From the NCBI GenBank assembly GCA_006384855.1, contig VCJN01000622.1, forward strand, positions 62,001 through 126,000: DNA of 64,000 bases, read 5' to 3'. Below the pieces are notes generated by a model, which saw nothing but the letters and a program-made list of their open reading frames with translations, was not told the origin of the DNA and did not search any database. Each line of letters begins with the position of its first letter. Within the stretch, counting starts at the first letter, position 1. The position numbers and the translations under genes are program-made. Source of the stretch: Tetraselmis striata (taxonomy: Eukaryota; Chlorophyta; Chlorodendrophyceae; Chlorodendrales; Chlorodendraceae). Shown piece by piece: positions 10,194-19,802 of the stretch.

Positions 10194-11199
10194 TAGAGAG
10201 TGACGCTCCCAAGGAGAGACATAGGAGGTAGATTTGTTGAGCTACAGAGTTCAGTGACATGCTCGAGCGTGAGCCGTGCTGGCAAACTGGTAGCATACTT
10301 TCATTATCTACTTGGACATGCACTCGTCTGCCGGCGATCATGTGTGACAAGGACTTCAGCACAAAGAGTATATTACCTCGAGTCTCACGGTGTGTCGAGG
10401 ACTCTATATACACGTTCCCACGGAAGGAAGAAGCCGTGAGCTTTTGCGACGGGGTCGGAGCTGTCATTTGTCGGCCTGGCTAGGCCGCGCCCCAACCGAT
10501 GCCCGAGGCATCACATTCCAGAAAAAACGGACAGCTTGCTATCCAAGTCAAGTACGAGGCGTCCAGTGAACGGTTGCCTAGATACTCGGGACCAATACTG
10601 TAGCTCCTCACGGGATTCCTCAGAGAGAGCAACGTGGTGACCCCACCGTTCAGCTTGAGCAATGTTGGCATACATACCTCTGGAAAATACCCGAGAAACT
10701 GAGCCCAACGCTAGCCCCATGGAAATCAATTTCCCCGTACATCTGGCTAGGGACTTGACTGTGTGGCGCTTGCGGTGGCCATGCAGCACAGACTAGATAT
10801 CAAGCTGAAGGGCATCCCATCGCTTCTGAGGAACAGAGAAGGTGCCAGCCACAGTGTCCAGATCAAACCCCATGTGGGTGATGGTGGGGCTGGGGTTCAC
10901 ACTGGAGTGTTTGAAGTTGATGTTGGCATGAGCGCGCTCAACATCGGCCAGCACTGCTTGCTGAGTAGTCAAATGTGCCTTTCTGACAGAGCGAGAGATG
11001 AACATCCTGTCATCCAGATAGCAATGCCCCTATCTGCGCCAGTGTCGCACCAGAACTCCCATGACCTTAGAAAAACAGCTTGGATGATTGCTGCCTGAAT
11101 CAAACAAGGAGTTTGAAATCGAAATTGTCTGTAACTGAAAATAACAGGATTTTCAAATAAATATCGCTTCGTGACATCGGGAGATATGAACCGACACAC
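10084..11199 (-). pseudogene. DIRS reverse transcriptase and RNase H
   Basis: The RT active-site block YLDD is readable at about 11,005-11,020 (preceded by KVMGVLVRHWRR and an in-frame stop). It is followed by GFDLDTVAGTFSVPQKRWDA (about 10,870) and the thumb-like CTGKLISMGLALGSVSRVF (about 10,740). RNase H follows at 10,467-10,084: FFLECDASGIGWG, HVQVDNESMLPVCQHG and SIVWASREESPDSDEISKML. The frames change at least twice (near 10,990 and 10,470). Confidence 0.72.
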
Positions 11200-11490
11200 A
11201 GGGTGCGCTGCTTTTCAGACATATGAAATCTCCAGCCAACTTATGAAAAGTTGCGGAGGCAATTGCCAGGGGCAGCACATGATAGCAAGGGCCATCATAT
11301 GTATTACACACGAGGTATATCTCAGAGATATACTACCAACAGGTGATTCCCCCTGAGGGGAATCAGAGCTGCCACGACAAGAGCCTGAGCTCAGCTCCCG
11401 GAGGAGGGCTAACAATTGCCCGGAGGCCGAACTGAAGCTACACGAAACACCATCATTGGCCATGAAAGGAGGATTGCAGACTCCACAGCT

Positions 11491-11895
11491 TCAGCGACGT
11501 GCACTCAGGCAGTCCCTACTAAACTGACCCTTCCTCTGGCAGCGGTAACATGTGATGTCCGCAGCAAAAGACCGACCAGGTGGAGTCCTCTCCTCACGAC
11601 GGCCGCCCTCCCTCCGGTAGTCGCCCCCACGGCGAGACGACTCATGCTTGCGAGAAGAGGAAACTGGCTTCGCGCGCGAAGAAGAAGAGGAAGGTTTCTT
11701 GGCCTTGACCTTCTGAATCGCCTTCTTCACCTCCTTGTTGTCCGCCGAGCCCTTCTCGCCGACCGGGTTCACTGCATCAAACTCCCTGGCAACTTCCGCG
11801 CCGTACTCGTGATCCACATGAAGCTTCTTGCCACGCTTATTGATCCGAAGAGCCATAGTGATACACAACGCAAGAGCCGCGGTAATCGTCTTCAC
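11491..11895 (-). CDS. Gag-like protein with a variant zinc knuckle (DIRS)
   Basis: A 134-aa frame rich in Lys, Arg and Ser with a C-terminal knuckle CYRCQRKGQFSRDC. The spacing matches CX2CX4HX4C, but the His is Gln (CAG), a one-base change from His. It lies upstream of the RT in transcription order and is therefore the nucleocapsid part of the DIRS element. Confidence 0.6.
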   Translation of the reverse strand: MKTITAALALCITMALRINKRGKKLHVDHEYGAEVAREFDAVNPVGEKGSADNKEVKKAIQKVKAKKPSSSSSRAKPVSSSRKHESSRRGGDYRREGGRREERTPPGRSFAADITCYRCQRKGQFSRDCLSARR

Positions 11896-11930
11896 TCGTC
11901 GAAACGGGGTCCGCTTAACCGCGTTTAACG

Positions 11931-12204
11931 ACTACCAGGCGCGAGTAGTCGCATGTATATATCGCGTCTAACGTTAGGCGTCACTTGGCGGGAAAGGATG
12001 AGTACGGCAGCGGAGCCCTGCATCAAAGTACTATAGCGAGTAGCGGGTACTCGGTAGTCACGAGTGCACAAAGTACGACACGAGTACACGAGTCACTGTA
12101 CTTTACGGGAATCGCCGCCCTTCATATCTGCTATAGGCGCGCGCCTCCTCACGAGTACGCGCGGAAGATACCCGCGTGATGACGAGTGATGATGACGAGC
12201 AGGT
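11931..12204. other. Spacer between DIRS element and Ty3-1, no gene seen
   Basis: Contains several CGAGT-rich short motifs. The target site of Ty3-1 (GGGGC) ends it at 12,205-12,209. Confidence 0.5.
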
Positions 12205-12209
12205 GGGGC

Positions 12210-12624
12210 TGTTAGGCTCTAGCTTAAGCCTGTTCTTTAGGCCCTTTAGGATGCAGCGGAAGGATTTAGAAAGTATGGCCAGTCTCTTCTGGTTACAGGG
12301 GTTCCTGGGTTATAGTTCTTTCTCTGAATTCTACCTAGTAGACTTGCCCGAGGCGGTATTTATACCCGCCGAGGTCATAGTCATACCTGTGCTGTGTTAG
12401 CCGGGTGTCATGGGATACCCGTGCTGTGTTAGCCACGTAAGGCTTGAGTCAGAGAACTCTAGAGAATTCCAGAACAGTCTTCGGCCTTATACTACTAGTA
12501 TTTATATACCCGCAATACTAATATATACAGCGACTCCGCGGATGCGTAGTCGTACTACCTTTGCGGGGAGTTATACCTGCTAGTATAGCGGAACATTATG
12601 GCTAAAGGGAAATGGAGTATAACA
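12210..12624 (-). repeat. Ty3-1 3' LTR
   Basis: 415 bp, bounded by TGTTAGGC and TATAACA on the plus strand. It is nearly identical to the LTR at 22,021-22,436. Confidence 0.93.
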
Positions 12625-12640
12625 CTCTCTCCCCCTTAAG
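12625..12640 (-). promoter_or_regulatory. Polypurine tract of Ty3-1
   Basis: On the minus strand it reads CTTAAGGGGGAGAGAG immediately before the 3' LTR, the expected site for second-strand priming. Confidence 0.8.
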
Positions 12641-12710
12641 CACAAGCGTCCTCGCTGTGCAGGTCTCACAGAACTACAGGAAACTACAGTCTTGGTTTTG
12701 ATTTTGAAGT

Positions 12711-14588
12711 TCAGGCGGAAGGTACTCGGCTTGGGTAGCGATTCCGGAACCGAATGAAGTCTAGGCTCTCAGTAAACTGTCGGTATGGTTTAGACAGTAA
12801 GAACGACCGGAAAATGTCCAGGTTCTTGACTCCGCGTAGGGGCTCCCAGGTGTCTTCGCTTGGTACGTTGTACGGGAACGCCCATCGCACTCGAAACAGT
12901 AGTCCAGTGCCATTGTTGTTGAAGGCAACATCGAGTATGTCTTGAACATGGAATCGGTTTGCGTCATGGACAATCGGTACTCGTTCAGACTTCGCCGGTT
13001 GGTCAGGGTCGTCATACCACTTCTCTAGCATACTCGCGTGCACCACGTCGTGGACTCGTACGCCCGCATGTAGTTGCAATCGGAAAGCAACTGGCGAGAT
13101 CTGCTCTGTAATGACTAACGGGCCCACGTAGCGATCGCGTAGCTTAGCACAGGGTTGCTGAATAAACTTCAGATGAGACGCTTTCAGCTTAACTCTGTCG
13201 CCGGTCTTGAATGGTACGGGTAGTCGTTTACGATTAGCTGCGGTCTGCATACGAGTTTGAGCCTCCAATACGCAATCATGCGCGAAGCGATGAAGCTCTT
13301 GTACATAATTGACGTGTTCCGGAAGAGCTCGAGTTGGCTCGGTTGCGAGTTGAGTAGTAGCAGGTGTAGTCGGCTCGAATCCCAAAGTCGCCTTAAAAGG
13401 GGACATAGTAGTCGAAGTCGACTGAGCAGCGTTGATCGCAAACTCCACGTTGTTGAGGTGGTTGACCCAATCATCGTGCAGAGGGTGCACGTAGCAGCGT
13501 AGCACTTGCTCCCAAGTTTGGTTAGTCCGTTCCGTTTGGCCATCGGTTGCTGGATGAAAAGCTGTAGAGATGTTCAGCTTAGTACCCATGGTCTTGAACA
13601 TATCTTGCCAGAATTCCGACATACATCTTGGGTCTCGGTCAGAGATGAGTTTAGCCGGTAGGCCGAAATGACGAAAAACTGAGCGATGCATAATCTTTGC
13701 CATGCCTTCAGCAGTAACTGTCTTCGTAGTTGGCTCAACAATTACTCGCTTTGACAGTGGACATACGAAAATCACTACTGAGTCATACCCCTGGCACTCC
13801 GGCAGATCTGTGATTAAATCCAGGGATATTACCTCAAATGGTCGTGACGGTACGTCATGGGGCTGAAGTAAGCCGTATGGCTTATGCCGGGCCGCCTTAG
13901 TACGTTGACAGGTAGGGCATCGTCGCACGTAGTTGGTGACAGTCTGTTTCATACGAGGCCACCAGTACAGTTCCACTGTACGCGCCAGCAGTCGTCGTCC
14001 TCCTGGGTGTCCAACAGTAGGCGCGTCATGTAGTTTGTACAGTGTTCGTTGTCGCAGGTTCGCCACATTTGGTACGTAAAGTCGTGAGCCGTAGGCGTAC
14101 AGTAGACCATTACTGTGACGTACTAGCCAGGATGGTAAAGCTTTCCGCGATTTCAGGTACTCGTCGGAATCATATCCGGTCTTAATTTCGTCGTAAAACT
14201 TGTTGTCCGCCTGTAGTCGCGACTCCATAGCAAATAAAACTGAATTTATTTCGCAGTCAGCTTCGTCTTCTGACCAGTTGTTCAGCAGATCTAGCTTCTG
14301 TAGCGCATCCTTCAAGTCGGGTCGCCGAGAGAGGGCGTCCGCATGATTGGCAGCTCCTCGCTTGTAGACGATGTCCATATGTCGTTGGTAAGGCGCAAAC
14401 ACTTGCAGCCATCGTGCTTGCCGCGTCGACAAATCGCGTTGGCGAAAGAAGTGTCGTAGTGTGTCATGGTCGGTGATGACCGTAAAGCCCGCCGCTCCAT
14501 CAAGGTAGCATCGGAACTTGATGAGTGCATCACGAACCGCTAACAACTCTTGCCCATGTACCGGGTAGTGAACTTCGTGTTTGTTCAT
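12711..14588 (-). CDS. Ty3-1 RNase H, integrase and chromodomain
   Basis: A 625-codon open frame, the C-terminal half of pol. Residues 1-95 are RNase H (HDTLRHFFRQ, YKRGAANHADALSRRPD). An HHCC zinc module spans about 187-227 (H...H, then CPTCQ). The DDE triad is complete: D257 (ISLDLITDLP), D317 (ISDRDPR) and E353 (TDGQTER), with the canonical 35-residue D-E spacing. Residues about 550-610 form a chromodomain (LLFRVRWAFPYNVPSEDTWE), which defines chromoviruses and is thought to steer integration to marked chromatin. It is in the same frame as the upstream RT ORF, separated by one TGA at 14,619-14,621. Confidence 0.93.
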   Translation of the reverse strand: MNKHEVHYPVHGQELLAVRDALIKFRCYLDGAAGFTVITDHDTLRHFFRQRDLSTRQARWLQVFAPYQRHMDIVYKRGAANHADALSRRPDLKDALQKLDLLNNWSEDEADCEINSVLFAMESRLQADNKFYDEIKTGYDSDEYLKSRKALPSWLVRHSNGLLYAYGSRLYVPNVANLRQRTLYKLHDAPTVGHPGGRRLLARTVELYWWPRMKQTVTNYVRRCPTCQRTKAARHKPYGLLQPHDVPSRPFEVISLDLITDLPECQGYDSVVIFVCPLSKRVIVEPTTKTVTAEGMAKIMHRSVFRHFGLPAKLISDRDPRCMSEFWQDMFKTMGTKLNISTAFHPATDGQTERTNQTWEQVLRCYVHPLHDDWVNHLNNVEFAINAAQSTSTTMSPFKATLGFEPTTPATTQLATEPTRALPEHVNYVQELHRFAHDCVLEAQTRMQTAANRKRLPVPFKTGDRVKLKASHLKFIQQPCAKLRDRYVGPLVITEQISPVAFRLQLHAGVRVHDVVHASMLEKWYDDPDQPAKSERVPIVHDANRFHVQDILDVAFNNNGTGLLFRVRWAFPYNVPSEDTWEPLRGVKNLDIFRSFLLSKPYRQFTESLDFIRFRNRYPSRVPSA

Positions 14589-14618
14589 CTTGCGTGCATG
14601 GTACGCAACTGGTCGAAG

Positions 14619-16072
14619 TCATGAGCCTTGATCTTGTAGCAGCACATCTCCCACTGCAAATCCAGAAGCATCTGTATACAATGTGTAACGGGCGTCCGCA
14701 GATGTGTCCGGTATACTCAGTACATGTGCTTGTACCATCGCGTCCTTTAATGCGCAAAATGCCGCATCAGCACGAGGCGTCCACACAAACTCCGGTTGAT
14801 TCTTCGTCATGTCATGTAGTGGCGCCGCAATAGCCGCGAAGTTGTGGATGAACTTGCGGTAATAGCCAGCAAGGCCGAGAAAACCTCGTACGTCCTTTAT
14901 TGTCTTCGGCACGGGCCACTGTTGAACTGCTTCCACCTTCCGGGGGTCCATCTTGATCTGTCCTGCCTCGACGATATGGCCCAAAAACTCCACGCTAGTA
15001 CGGCCGAACGAACACTTCGACAGCTTGATATGCAAGTGGTGTCGTTGCAACTCCCGTAGCACCAATCTGATGTGCTCGAGATGCTCTTGAGCTGTCTTGC
15101 TGTAGATCAGCACGTCGTCCAGGTATACCACGCAAAATTTGCCGAGATATGGGCTCAAAACACGGTTCATCATGGTCTGGAATCCAGCTTGGGCGTTTGT
15201 CAAGCCGAAAGGTAACACACAGTACTCGTAGAGTCCATAATGTGTCCGGAGCGCTGTTTTGTGGATGTCTTCCGGTTTAATTCGTACTTGATGGTAGCCT
15301 TTGTACATGTCCAGAGTACTGCAAATAGTCGCACCATGCAATGAGTCCAATAATTCGTCGATACAAGGAAGCGGGGTCCGGTCTTTCTTCGTAAGGTCAT
15401 TCAACTTACGGTAGTCCACACACATACGCAGAGTGCCGTCTTTCTTACGCACAAATAAAATTGGGACGCCGTAGTTTGACTTGGACGGACGAATCCACCC
15501 TTTTGCCAACAATTCCTCCAGTTGTGACCGTACCTCTTGCAACTCCGCTGGTGACATACGGTACGTTCGTTCCTTGGGGGGTTCATCACTCTCCAGGTTG
15601 ATCTCAAAGTCGAACTCACGCTCCGGTGGCAGGTCAGTAGGCTCCGCGATGATGTCCGCAAACTTCATAAGGGACTCCTTGAGCTCCTCGGTCCACTCGG
15701 TCGACTGATGGTCCGTGCGCAGCTCAGCTACCGCATCGAACACCTCGCGTACCGCAACAGCAAACAGTTCCTCGCCGCGACTCTTCCTCAGCTCCTTCGC
15801 CATCTTAGCCGCGTCCAGGTGGTAAACCGTCGTAGGTACTGTATACTGTTCCGCTGTAGCAATGTGTTGTCCAGTCTTCCGGTGTTTAATAATTTTAGCA
15901 GTCCAGTCGATGTCAGGATTAACTGTTTCCAGCCAAGGTTGTCCGAGAATAATGTCGAATTTCTCCAGGTCTGTAACTATAGCGTCCAATTTATAGTCGA
16001 AAGCTCCTACGGTAAGTACTTCGCTCCTCAGCCGTTTGGTACTGGTACTCATACTACCGTTCGCCAGTTTTA
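14619..16072 (-). CDS. Ty3-1 protease C-terminal half and reverse transcriptase
   Basis: The frame continues from the inserted element into pol. The protease end is recognisable as KFDIILGQPWL. RT follows: REFDFEINLE, CVDYRKLNDLTKKDRTPLPC, then CVLPFGLTNAQAGFQTMMN and the active-site VVYLDDVLIYSK (YLDD at 15,115-15,126), then the connection domain FLGLAGYYRKFIHNFA. The frame ends at TGA 14,619-14,621, inside the beginning of RNase H after GDVLLQDQGS. The codons beyond the stop continue the family pattern without a shift. Upstream of 16,072 the open frame belongs to the inserted element, not to pol. Confidence 0.9.
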
Positions 16073-16104
16073 GGTCCGTTTCATACCACGGTCCGCGTGC
16101 CGCC

Positions 16105-16892
16105 CTAGCCGCGTGCCGCCCTAACGATACGCGATATCGTGTTGCCACGTAGCCAGTGGCATTGGGCGAATAAGCGCACGCGTGCCGCCGCAAAAAACAG
16201 CATTTCATACATACGCGCAGCGGCGGAAACGCGGTGCATATGTCCCCCGCGCCCGCAGCCCGCCTCTCCACCTCCCTCAGTGCTGGGCTCCCTGTTGTCG
16301 CGATGTTTGGCTCCTGGGCCTGGACCCCGCCGATAAGGAGCGCCTGCTGACAGCCGCAATAGTTCGGATCGTCGGAGGTGTTGATGGAGTATGCGCAAAG
16401 GGCGTGAAAGTGCCCCTGGCACTCGCGACAGCGGTGCTGCGACCGGGTGGAGTCGAAAAGCGTCCCGACTTTGCAGCCCGTGACGTAGCAGTCGCGCAGC
16501 CCATCGCGTTGTTGAACTTCGTCCTCGCCATCGCGCCCTCCGGACTCACACTCAAATTCAGGGTCTGCCTCCTCGATACGCTGCATACGGCTGTCTGTGC
16601 TGAGCCCTAAGCGGGCGTCCAGACGGTCTACTGAGGAGCGATTAGCTGCGCCAGATGCCCGAGCGCGCAGGATGGCGGGTGACCGCCTCACCTCGCGGGC
16701 AGCGGCCCGGTCTGAACGCGGCGTAGGCATCCTGGGAGGACGGTTGGCCGCCTCCCCGCCGTCCTTTGCGAACGGTGAACGGGAACACCCTGAGGGTGGA
16801 GCGAGCAAGTGCGGGTTGAGAGCAATTGCTCGCTCCGGCAGCGGTAAATGATATATCTCGCCCCGGAACATATAGACGCTCTCACAATTCAA
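16105..16892 (-). CDS. Zinc-finger-like ORF of the insert, copy in unit A
   Basis: Open on the minus strand across unit A (its frame continues into Ty3-1 pol). About residues 135-180 hold a Cys/His cluster: CYVTGCKVG, then HRCRECQGHFHALCAYS and a final CGC, in RING/PHD-like spacing. The flanks are Arg/Ser-rich and acidic. The same protein is encoded by the inverted unit A', and both copies remain open, which suggests recent duplication or selection. Function is unknown; it may be a captured host fragment. Confidence 0.45.
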
Positions 16893-16924
16893 GGTAGCAA
16901 GGCGGCACGCGTGTACGGGGCATT

Positions 16925-17911
16925 TTGAGGTTCATTTCATACCACGGTTCGCGTGCCGCCCTAGCCGCGTGCCGCCCTAATACTCGTACCGGAGCGCGCC
17001 ACGTCGACCGGGCCGCGGGGGCCATTATGAAAATTCGCGCACGCCCCCGACACCAAGGCGGCACGCGTGTACGGGGCATTTTTGAAACAAAATGCCCCGT
17101 ACACGCGTGCCGCCTTGCTACCCTGAATTTTGAGAGCGTCTATGTGTTCCGGGGCGAGATATATCATTTACCGCTGCCGGAGCGAGCAATTGCTCTCAAC
17201 CCGCACTTGCTCGCTCCACCCTCAGGGTGTTCCCGTTCACCGTTTGCAAAGGACGGCGGGGAGGCGGCCAACCGTCCTCCCAGGATGCCTACGCCGCGTT
17301 CAGACCGGGCCGTTGCCCGCGAGGTGAGGCGGTCACCCGCCATCCTGCGCGCTCGGGCATCTGGCGCAGCTGATCGCTCCTCAGTAGACCGTCTGGACGC
17401 TCGCTTAGGGCTCAGCACAGACAGCCGTATGCAGCGTATCGAGGAGGCAGACCCTGAATTTGAGTGTGAGTCCGGAGGGCGCGATGGCGAGGACGAAGTT
17501 CAACAAAGCGATGGGCTGCGCGACTGCTACGTCACGGGCTGCAAAGTCGGGACGCTTTTCGACTCCACCCGGTCGCAGCACCGCTGTCGCGAGTGCCAGG
17601 GGCACTTTCACGCCCTTTGCGCATACTCCATCAACACCTCCGACAATCCGAACTATTGCGGCTGTCAGCAGGCGCCCCTTATCGGCGGGGTCCATGCCCA
17701 GGAGCCAAACAGCGCGACAGCAGGGAGCCCATCACTGAGGGAGGTGGAGAGGCGGGCTGCGGGCGCGGGGGACATATGCACCGCGTTTCCGCCGCTGCGC
17801 GTATGTATGAAATGCTGTTTTTTTGCGGCGGCACGCGTGCGCTTATTCGCCCAATGCCACTGGCTACGTGGCAGCACGATATCGCGTATCGTTAGGGCGG
17901 CACGCGGCTAG
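16925..17911 (+). CDS. Zinc-finger-like ORF of the insert, copy in unit A'
   Basis: A 328-codon frame. The part from about codon 65 onward is the mirror copy of the unit A protein with a few substitutions; the same CX4C and HRCRECQGHFHALC cluster is present. The first 60 codons run through unit B and are unlikely to be coding. Confidence 0.45.
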   Translation: MRFISYHGSRAALAACRPNTRTGARHVDRAAGAIMKIRARPRHQGGTRVRGIFETKCPVHACRLATLNFESVYVFRGEIYHLPLPERAIALNPHLLAPPSGCSRSPFAKDGGEAANRPPRMPTPRSDRAVAREVRRSPAILRARASGAADRSSVDRLDARLGLSTDSRMQRIEEADPEFECESGGRDGEDEVQQSDGLRDCYVTGCKVGTLFDSTRSQHRCRECQGHFHALCAYSINTSDNPNYCGCQQAPLIGGVHAQEPNSATAGSPSLREVERRAAGAGDICTAFPPLRVCMKCCFFAAARVRLFAQCHWLRGSTISRIVRAARG

Positions 17912-18106
17912 GGCGGCACGCGGACCGTGGTATGAAACGGACCTGAAAAAAAATGCCATGTACACGCGTGCCGCCTTGGTGTCGGGGGCGTGCGCGAATT
18001 TTCATAATGGCCCCCGCGGCCCGGTCGACGTGGCGCGCTCCGGTACGAGTATTAGGGCGGCACGCGGCTAGGGCGGCACGCGAACCGTGGTATGAAATGA
18101 ACCTCA

Positions 18107-18318
18107 TACGCGGTGTTTTCCTCCGGATACTGTAGGGGGCACTGATGCAATTGCACCCATTCAGTACTCGCAAAATTTTCGGTTGCACCAGAGTCCACCA
18201 ATATTTTACAGTGTCGTCCTCGCAATTCGACAGTAATGGTCAGTAGTCGGGTACCACTCGGTGAAGATACGTTGCACAAACGCGATGCGGAGTCTTCGCC
18301 AGGTAGTCGGACGTTACG
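18107..18318 (-). pseudogene. Ty3-1 protease N-terminal half with DSGA active site
   Basis: On the minus strand the frame reads NRNVRLPGEDS, then LRGRHCKILVDSGATENF, the aspartic protease active site, then TEWVQLHQCPLQYPEENTAYE. It stops at the inverted-repeat insert; the rest of the protease resumes beyond 16,072. It begins directly after the copia insertion at 18,319-18,323 (GTTGA). Confidence 0.88.
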
Positions 18319-18323
18319 GTTGA

Positions 18324-18517
18324 TGTTATAGTACATTAGTACTAGCGCAGCGACAGCTGTATCCTGGGCGCCCGCCAGGCGCGCGCGCCGCTACATGGCG
18401 GCGCGGGCACTGCGGACGCCACACACTTCCTTTAACCTCACCGCATCCTCCTGCCCCTCCCACTCGGCTGCCCCTCGTCAGGGGCCCACGCCCGTGCCCT
18501 GCACCAGGGCTATAAGA
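18324..18517 (+). repeat. Copia 5' LTR
   Basis: 194 bp, paired with 19,604-19,797. It contains a GGCTATAAGAGG stretch near its end. Confidence 0.88.
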
Positions 18518-18560
18518 GGTTATGGTGCCCTCCTAGGCTCACAGCATCGCTTCCCGTTGT

Positions 18561-19603
18561 GTGCTCCGTCTCGATGCGCCGCGCCCGCTTGCACGGCGCG
18601 CTCTCCTGGCCATGTCGCCCGGTTTCTCCGTGAGCGTTTGTATGTCCAACCTCATGCCTGCCCCGCCGCCGCCAGACGCCGGCGGATCCTCCGACCAATG
18701 GCCCGCACTTGGCCAACCCTTTGGCCCCCTATCCCCTGCCTCCTGGGGACAAGTCAGCTCTGCAGCGGTCCAACACGCCGTGCAAATGCAGCAAGCTGCC
18801 TCAGCCGAACTGAAGTCTCAGCTGCTCGCGCTGATGCGAGACATCGGGCACGATGCTGCCACGGCCGCCGCCCGCGCGGTTCTGCAGGCACATGACCTGC
18901 CCCGGCTCTCTCTCCAGCACCAAACGGCGCAGCCGGAGCCCGCGCCTCCGCCGCCTGCCGCCCCCGTGCAGCCGGAGCCAGTGCCTCTGCCGCCTGCCGC
19001 CCCCGTGCAGCCGGAGCCCGTGCCTCCGCCGCCTGCCGCCCCCGCGCAGCCGGAGCCCGTGCCTCCGCCGCCGCCGCCGCCCGCGCAGCCGGAGCCCGTA
19101 CTTGCCGCCCCCACCTCAGCGCCCGCCGCTATCCGGCACGCCGCCATCCCTTCAGTCGCCGCCATCTGGCCAGCGCTAGCGCCACCGACAAGGCCCCGCT
19201 CTCCCGAGAGGACTATGAACCATATCGGTGCTGGTTTCCTGGGCTCTGTCAACTTCGTCACGATGTGCACCGGACTGGACCTCGCCTTCGCTATCATCGT
19301 GCTCAGAAGGTTTCAGTCTGCCCCGCAGAAGACCCTGCCACCTCATGCGTGCTCTGCCATCTCAAAGGCACCCCTGGCCTGGGCATCACCTACGGGGCCA
19401 CTGAACCGGGGGGGGCTCGCCTCGTAGTCTACTCAGACTCCGACTGAGCAACTGACACCAGCAACCGGCGCTCTCAGTCCGGTGACATCAGCATGCTCAA
19501 TGGTGCCCATCATCAAAGCCCTGCCAGAACCTACTCACACCCTGCTGCTTAGACAAGCATGGGCACTAGTCAACTGTATGACCGGCCTATGCTTGAGAGG
19601 GGC
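18561..19603 (+). pseudogene. Copia remnant: gag-like N-terminus fused to RT/RNase H end
   Basis: A 288-codon frame starts gag-like, with a helical Gln/Ala-rich region and then a tandem QPEPVPPPPAAP repeat. It then jumps to the end of a copia RT (GSVNFVTMCTGLDLAFAIIV, RRFQSAPQK). A frameshift near 19,350 moves the family pattern to the next frame (LKGTPGLGITYG, VVYSDSD). A TGA at the position of the conserved Trp follows, then the pattern ATDTSNRRSQSGDISMLNG of copia RNase H. The tail KALPEPTHTLL matches the copia C-terminus. Confidence 0.8.
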
Positions 19604-19797
19604 TGTTATAGTACAGTAGTACTAGCGCAGCGACAGCTGTATCCTGGGCGCCCGTCAGGCGCGCGCGCCGCTACATGGCGGCGCGGGCACTGCGGACGCC
19701 ACACACTTCCTTTAACCTCACCGCATCCTCCTGCCCCTCCCGCTCGGCTGCCCCTCGTCAAGGGCCCACCCCCGTGCCCTGCACCCGGGCTATAGGA
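19604..19797 (+). repeat. Copia 3' LTR
   Basis: 194 bp, paired with 18,324-18,517, followed directly by the target duplication GTTGA. Confidence 0.88.
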
Positions 19798-19802
19798 GTT
19801 GA

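Larger units (their letters stand above)
8409..11895 (-). mobile_element. Decayed DIRS-type tyrosine-recombinase retroelement
   Basis: On the minus strand the order is gag-like knuckle ORF (11,895-11,491), reverse transcriptase (about 11,200-10,480), RNase H (10,467-10,084), the Dam-like segment typical of DIRS elements (10,080-9,728) and a tyrosine recombinase (9,333-8,409). This is the DIRS-order architecture. Several frameshifts and stops break every part, so the copy is dead. Exact ends are not resolved. A sequence at 11,893-11,926 has an inverted copy at 26,736-26,770 and may be a terminal repeat. Confidence 0.8.
16073..18103. mobile_element. 2.03-kb insert made of two interleaved inverted repeats (A-B-A'-B')
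   Basis: Unit A (16,073-16,928) is repeated inverted as A' (about 17,086-17,943); unit B (16,929-17,085) is repeated inverted as B' (about 17,944-18,103). A and B start with the same terminal block (GGTYCRTTTCATACCACGG followed by two copies of CGCGTGCCGCCCTA) and end with GGCGGCACGCGTGTACGG plus a T-rich end. The outer ends are therefore about 50-bp terminal inverted repeats. The insert interrupts the Ty3-1 protease between GAG (TAYE) and the LANGS segment. The flanking triplets are TTA and TCA, so a target duplication is not proven. No transposase is recognised; a PIF/Harbinger-like origin is only a guess from the GG start and TTA-like flank. Confidence 0.85.
18324..19797 (+). mobile_element. 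Internally deleted Ty1/copia element nested in Ty3-1
   Basis: Two 194-bp LTRs (18,324-18,517 and 19,604-19,797) start TGTTATAGTAC and differ at about 7-8 positions. The 5-bp duplication GTTGA (18,319-18,323 and 19,798-19,802) is perfect. A purine tract (GAGAGGGG) precedes the right LTR and TGGTGCCCTCCT, a possible primer site, lies 5 nt after the left LTR, giving plus orientation. The 1.09-kb interior keeps a gag-like start and the last part of RT/RNase H only; protease, integrase and most RT are missing. Confidence 0.9.

Noticed and set aside
16281..16610. Plus-strand ORF with APSGLTLKFRVCLLD
   Set aside because: It is the antisense of the zinc-finger-like ORF and recurs mirrored in unit A'.
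16960..16985. CCCTAA motifs as telomere-like repeats
   Set aside because: Only two copies spaced by GCCGCGTGCCG in each terminal block; not a telomeric array.
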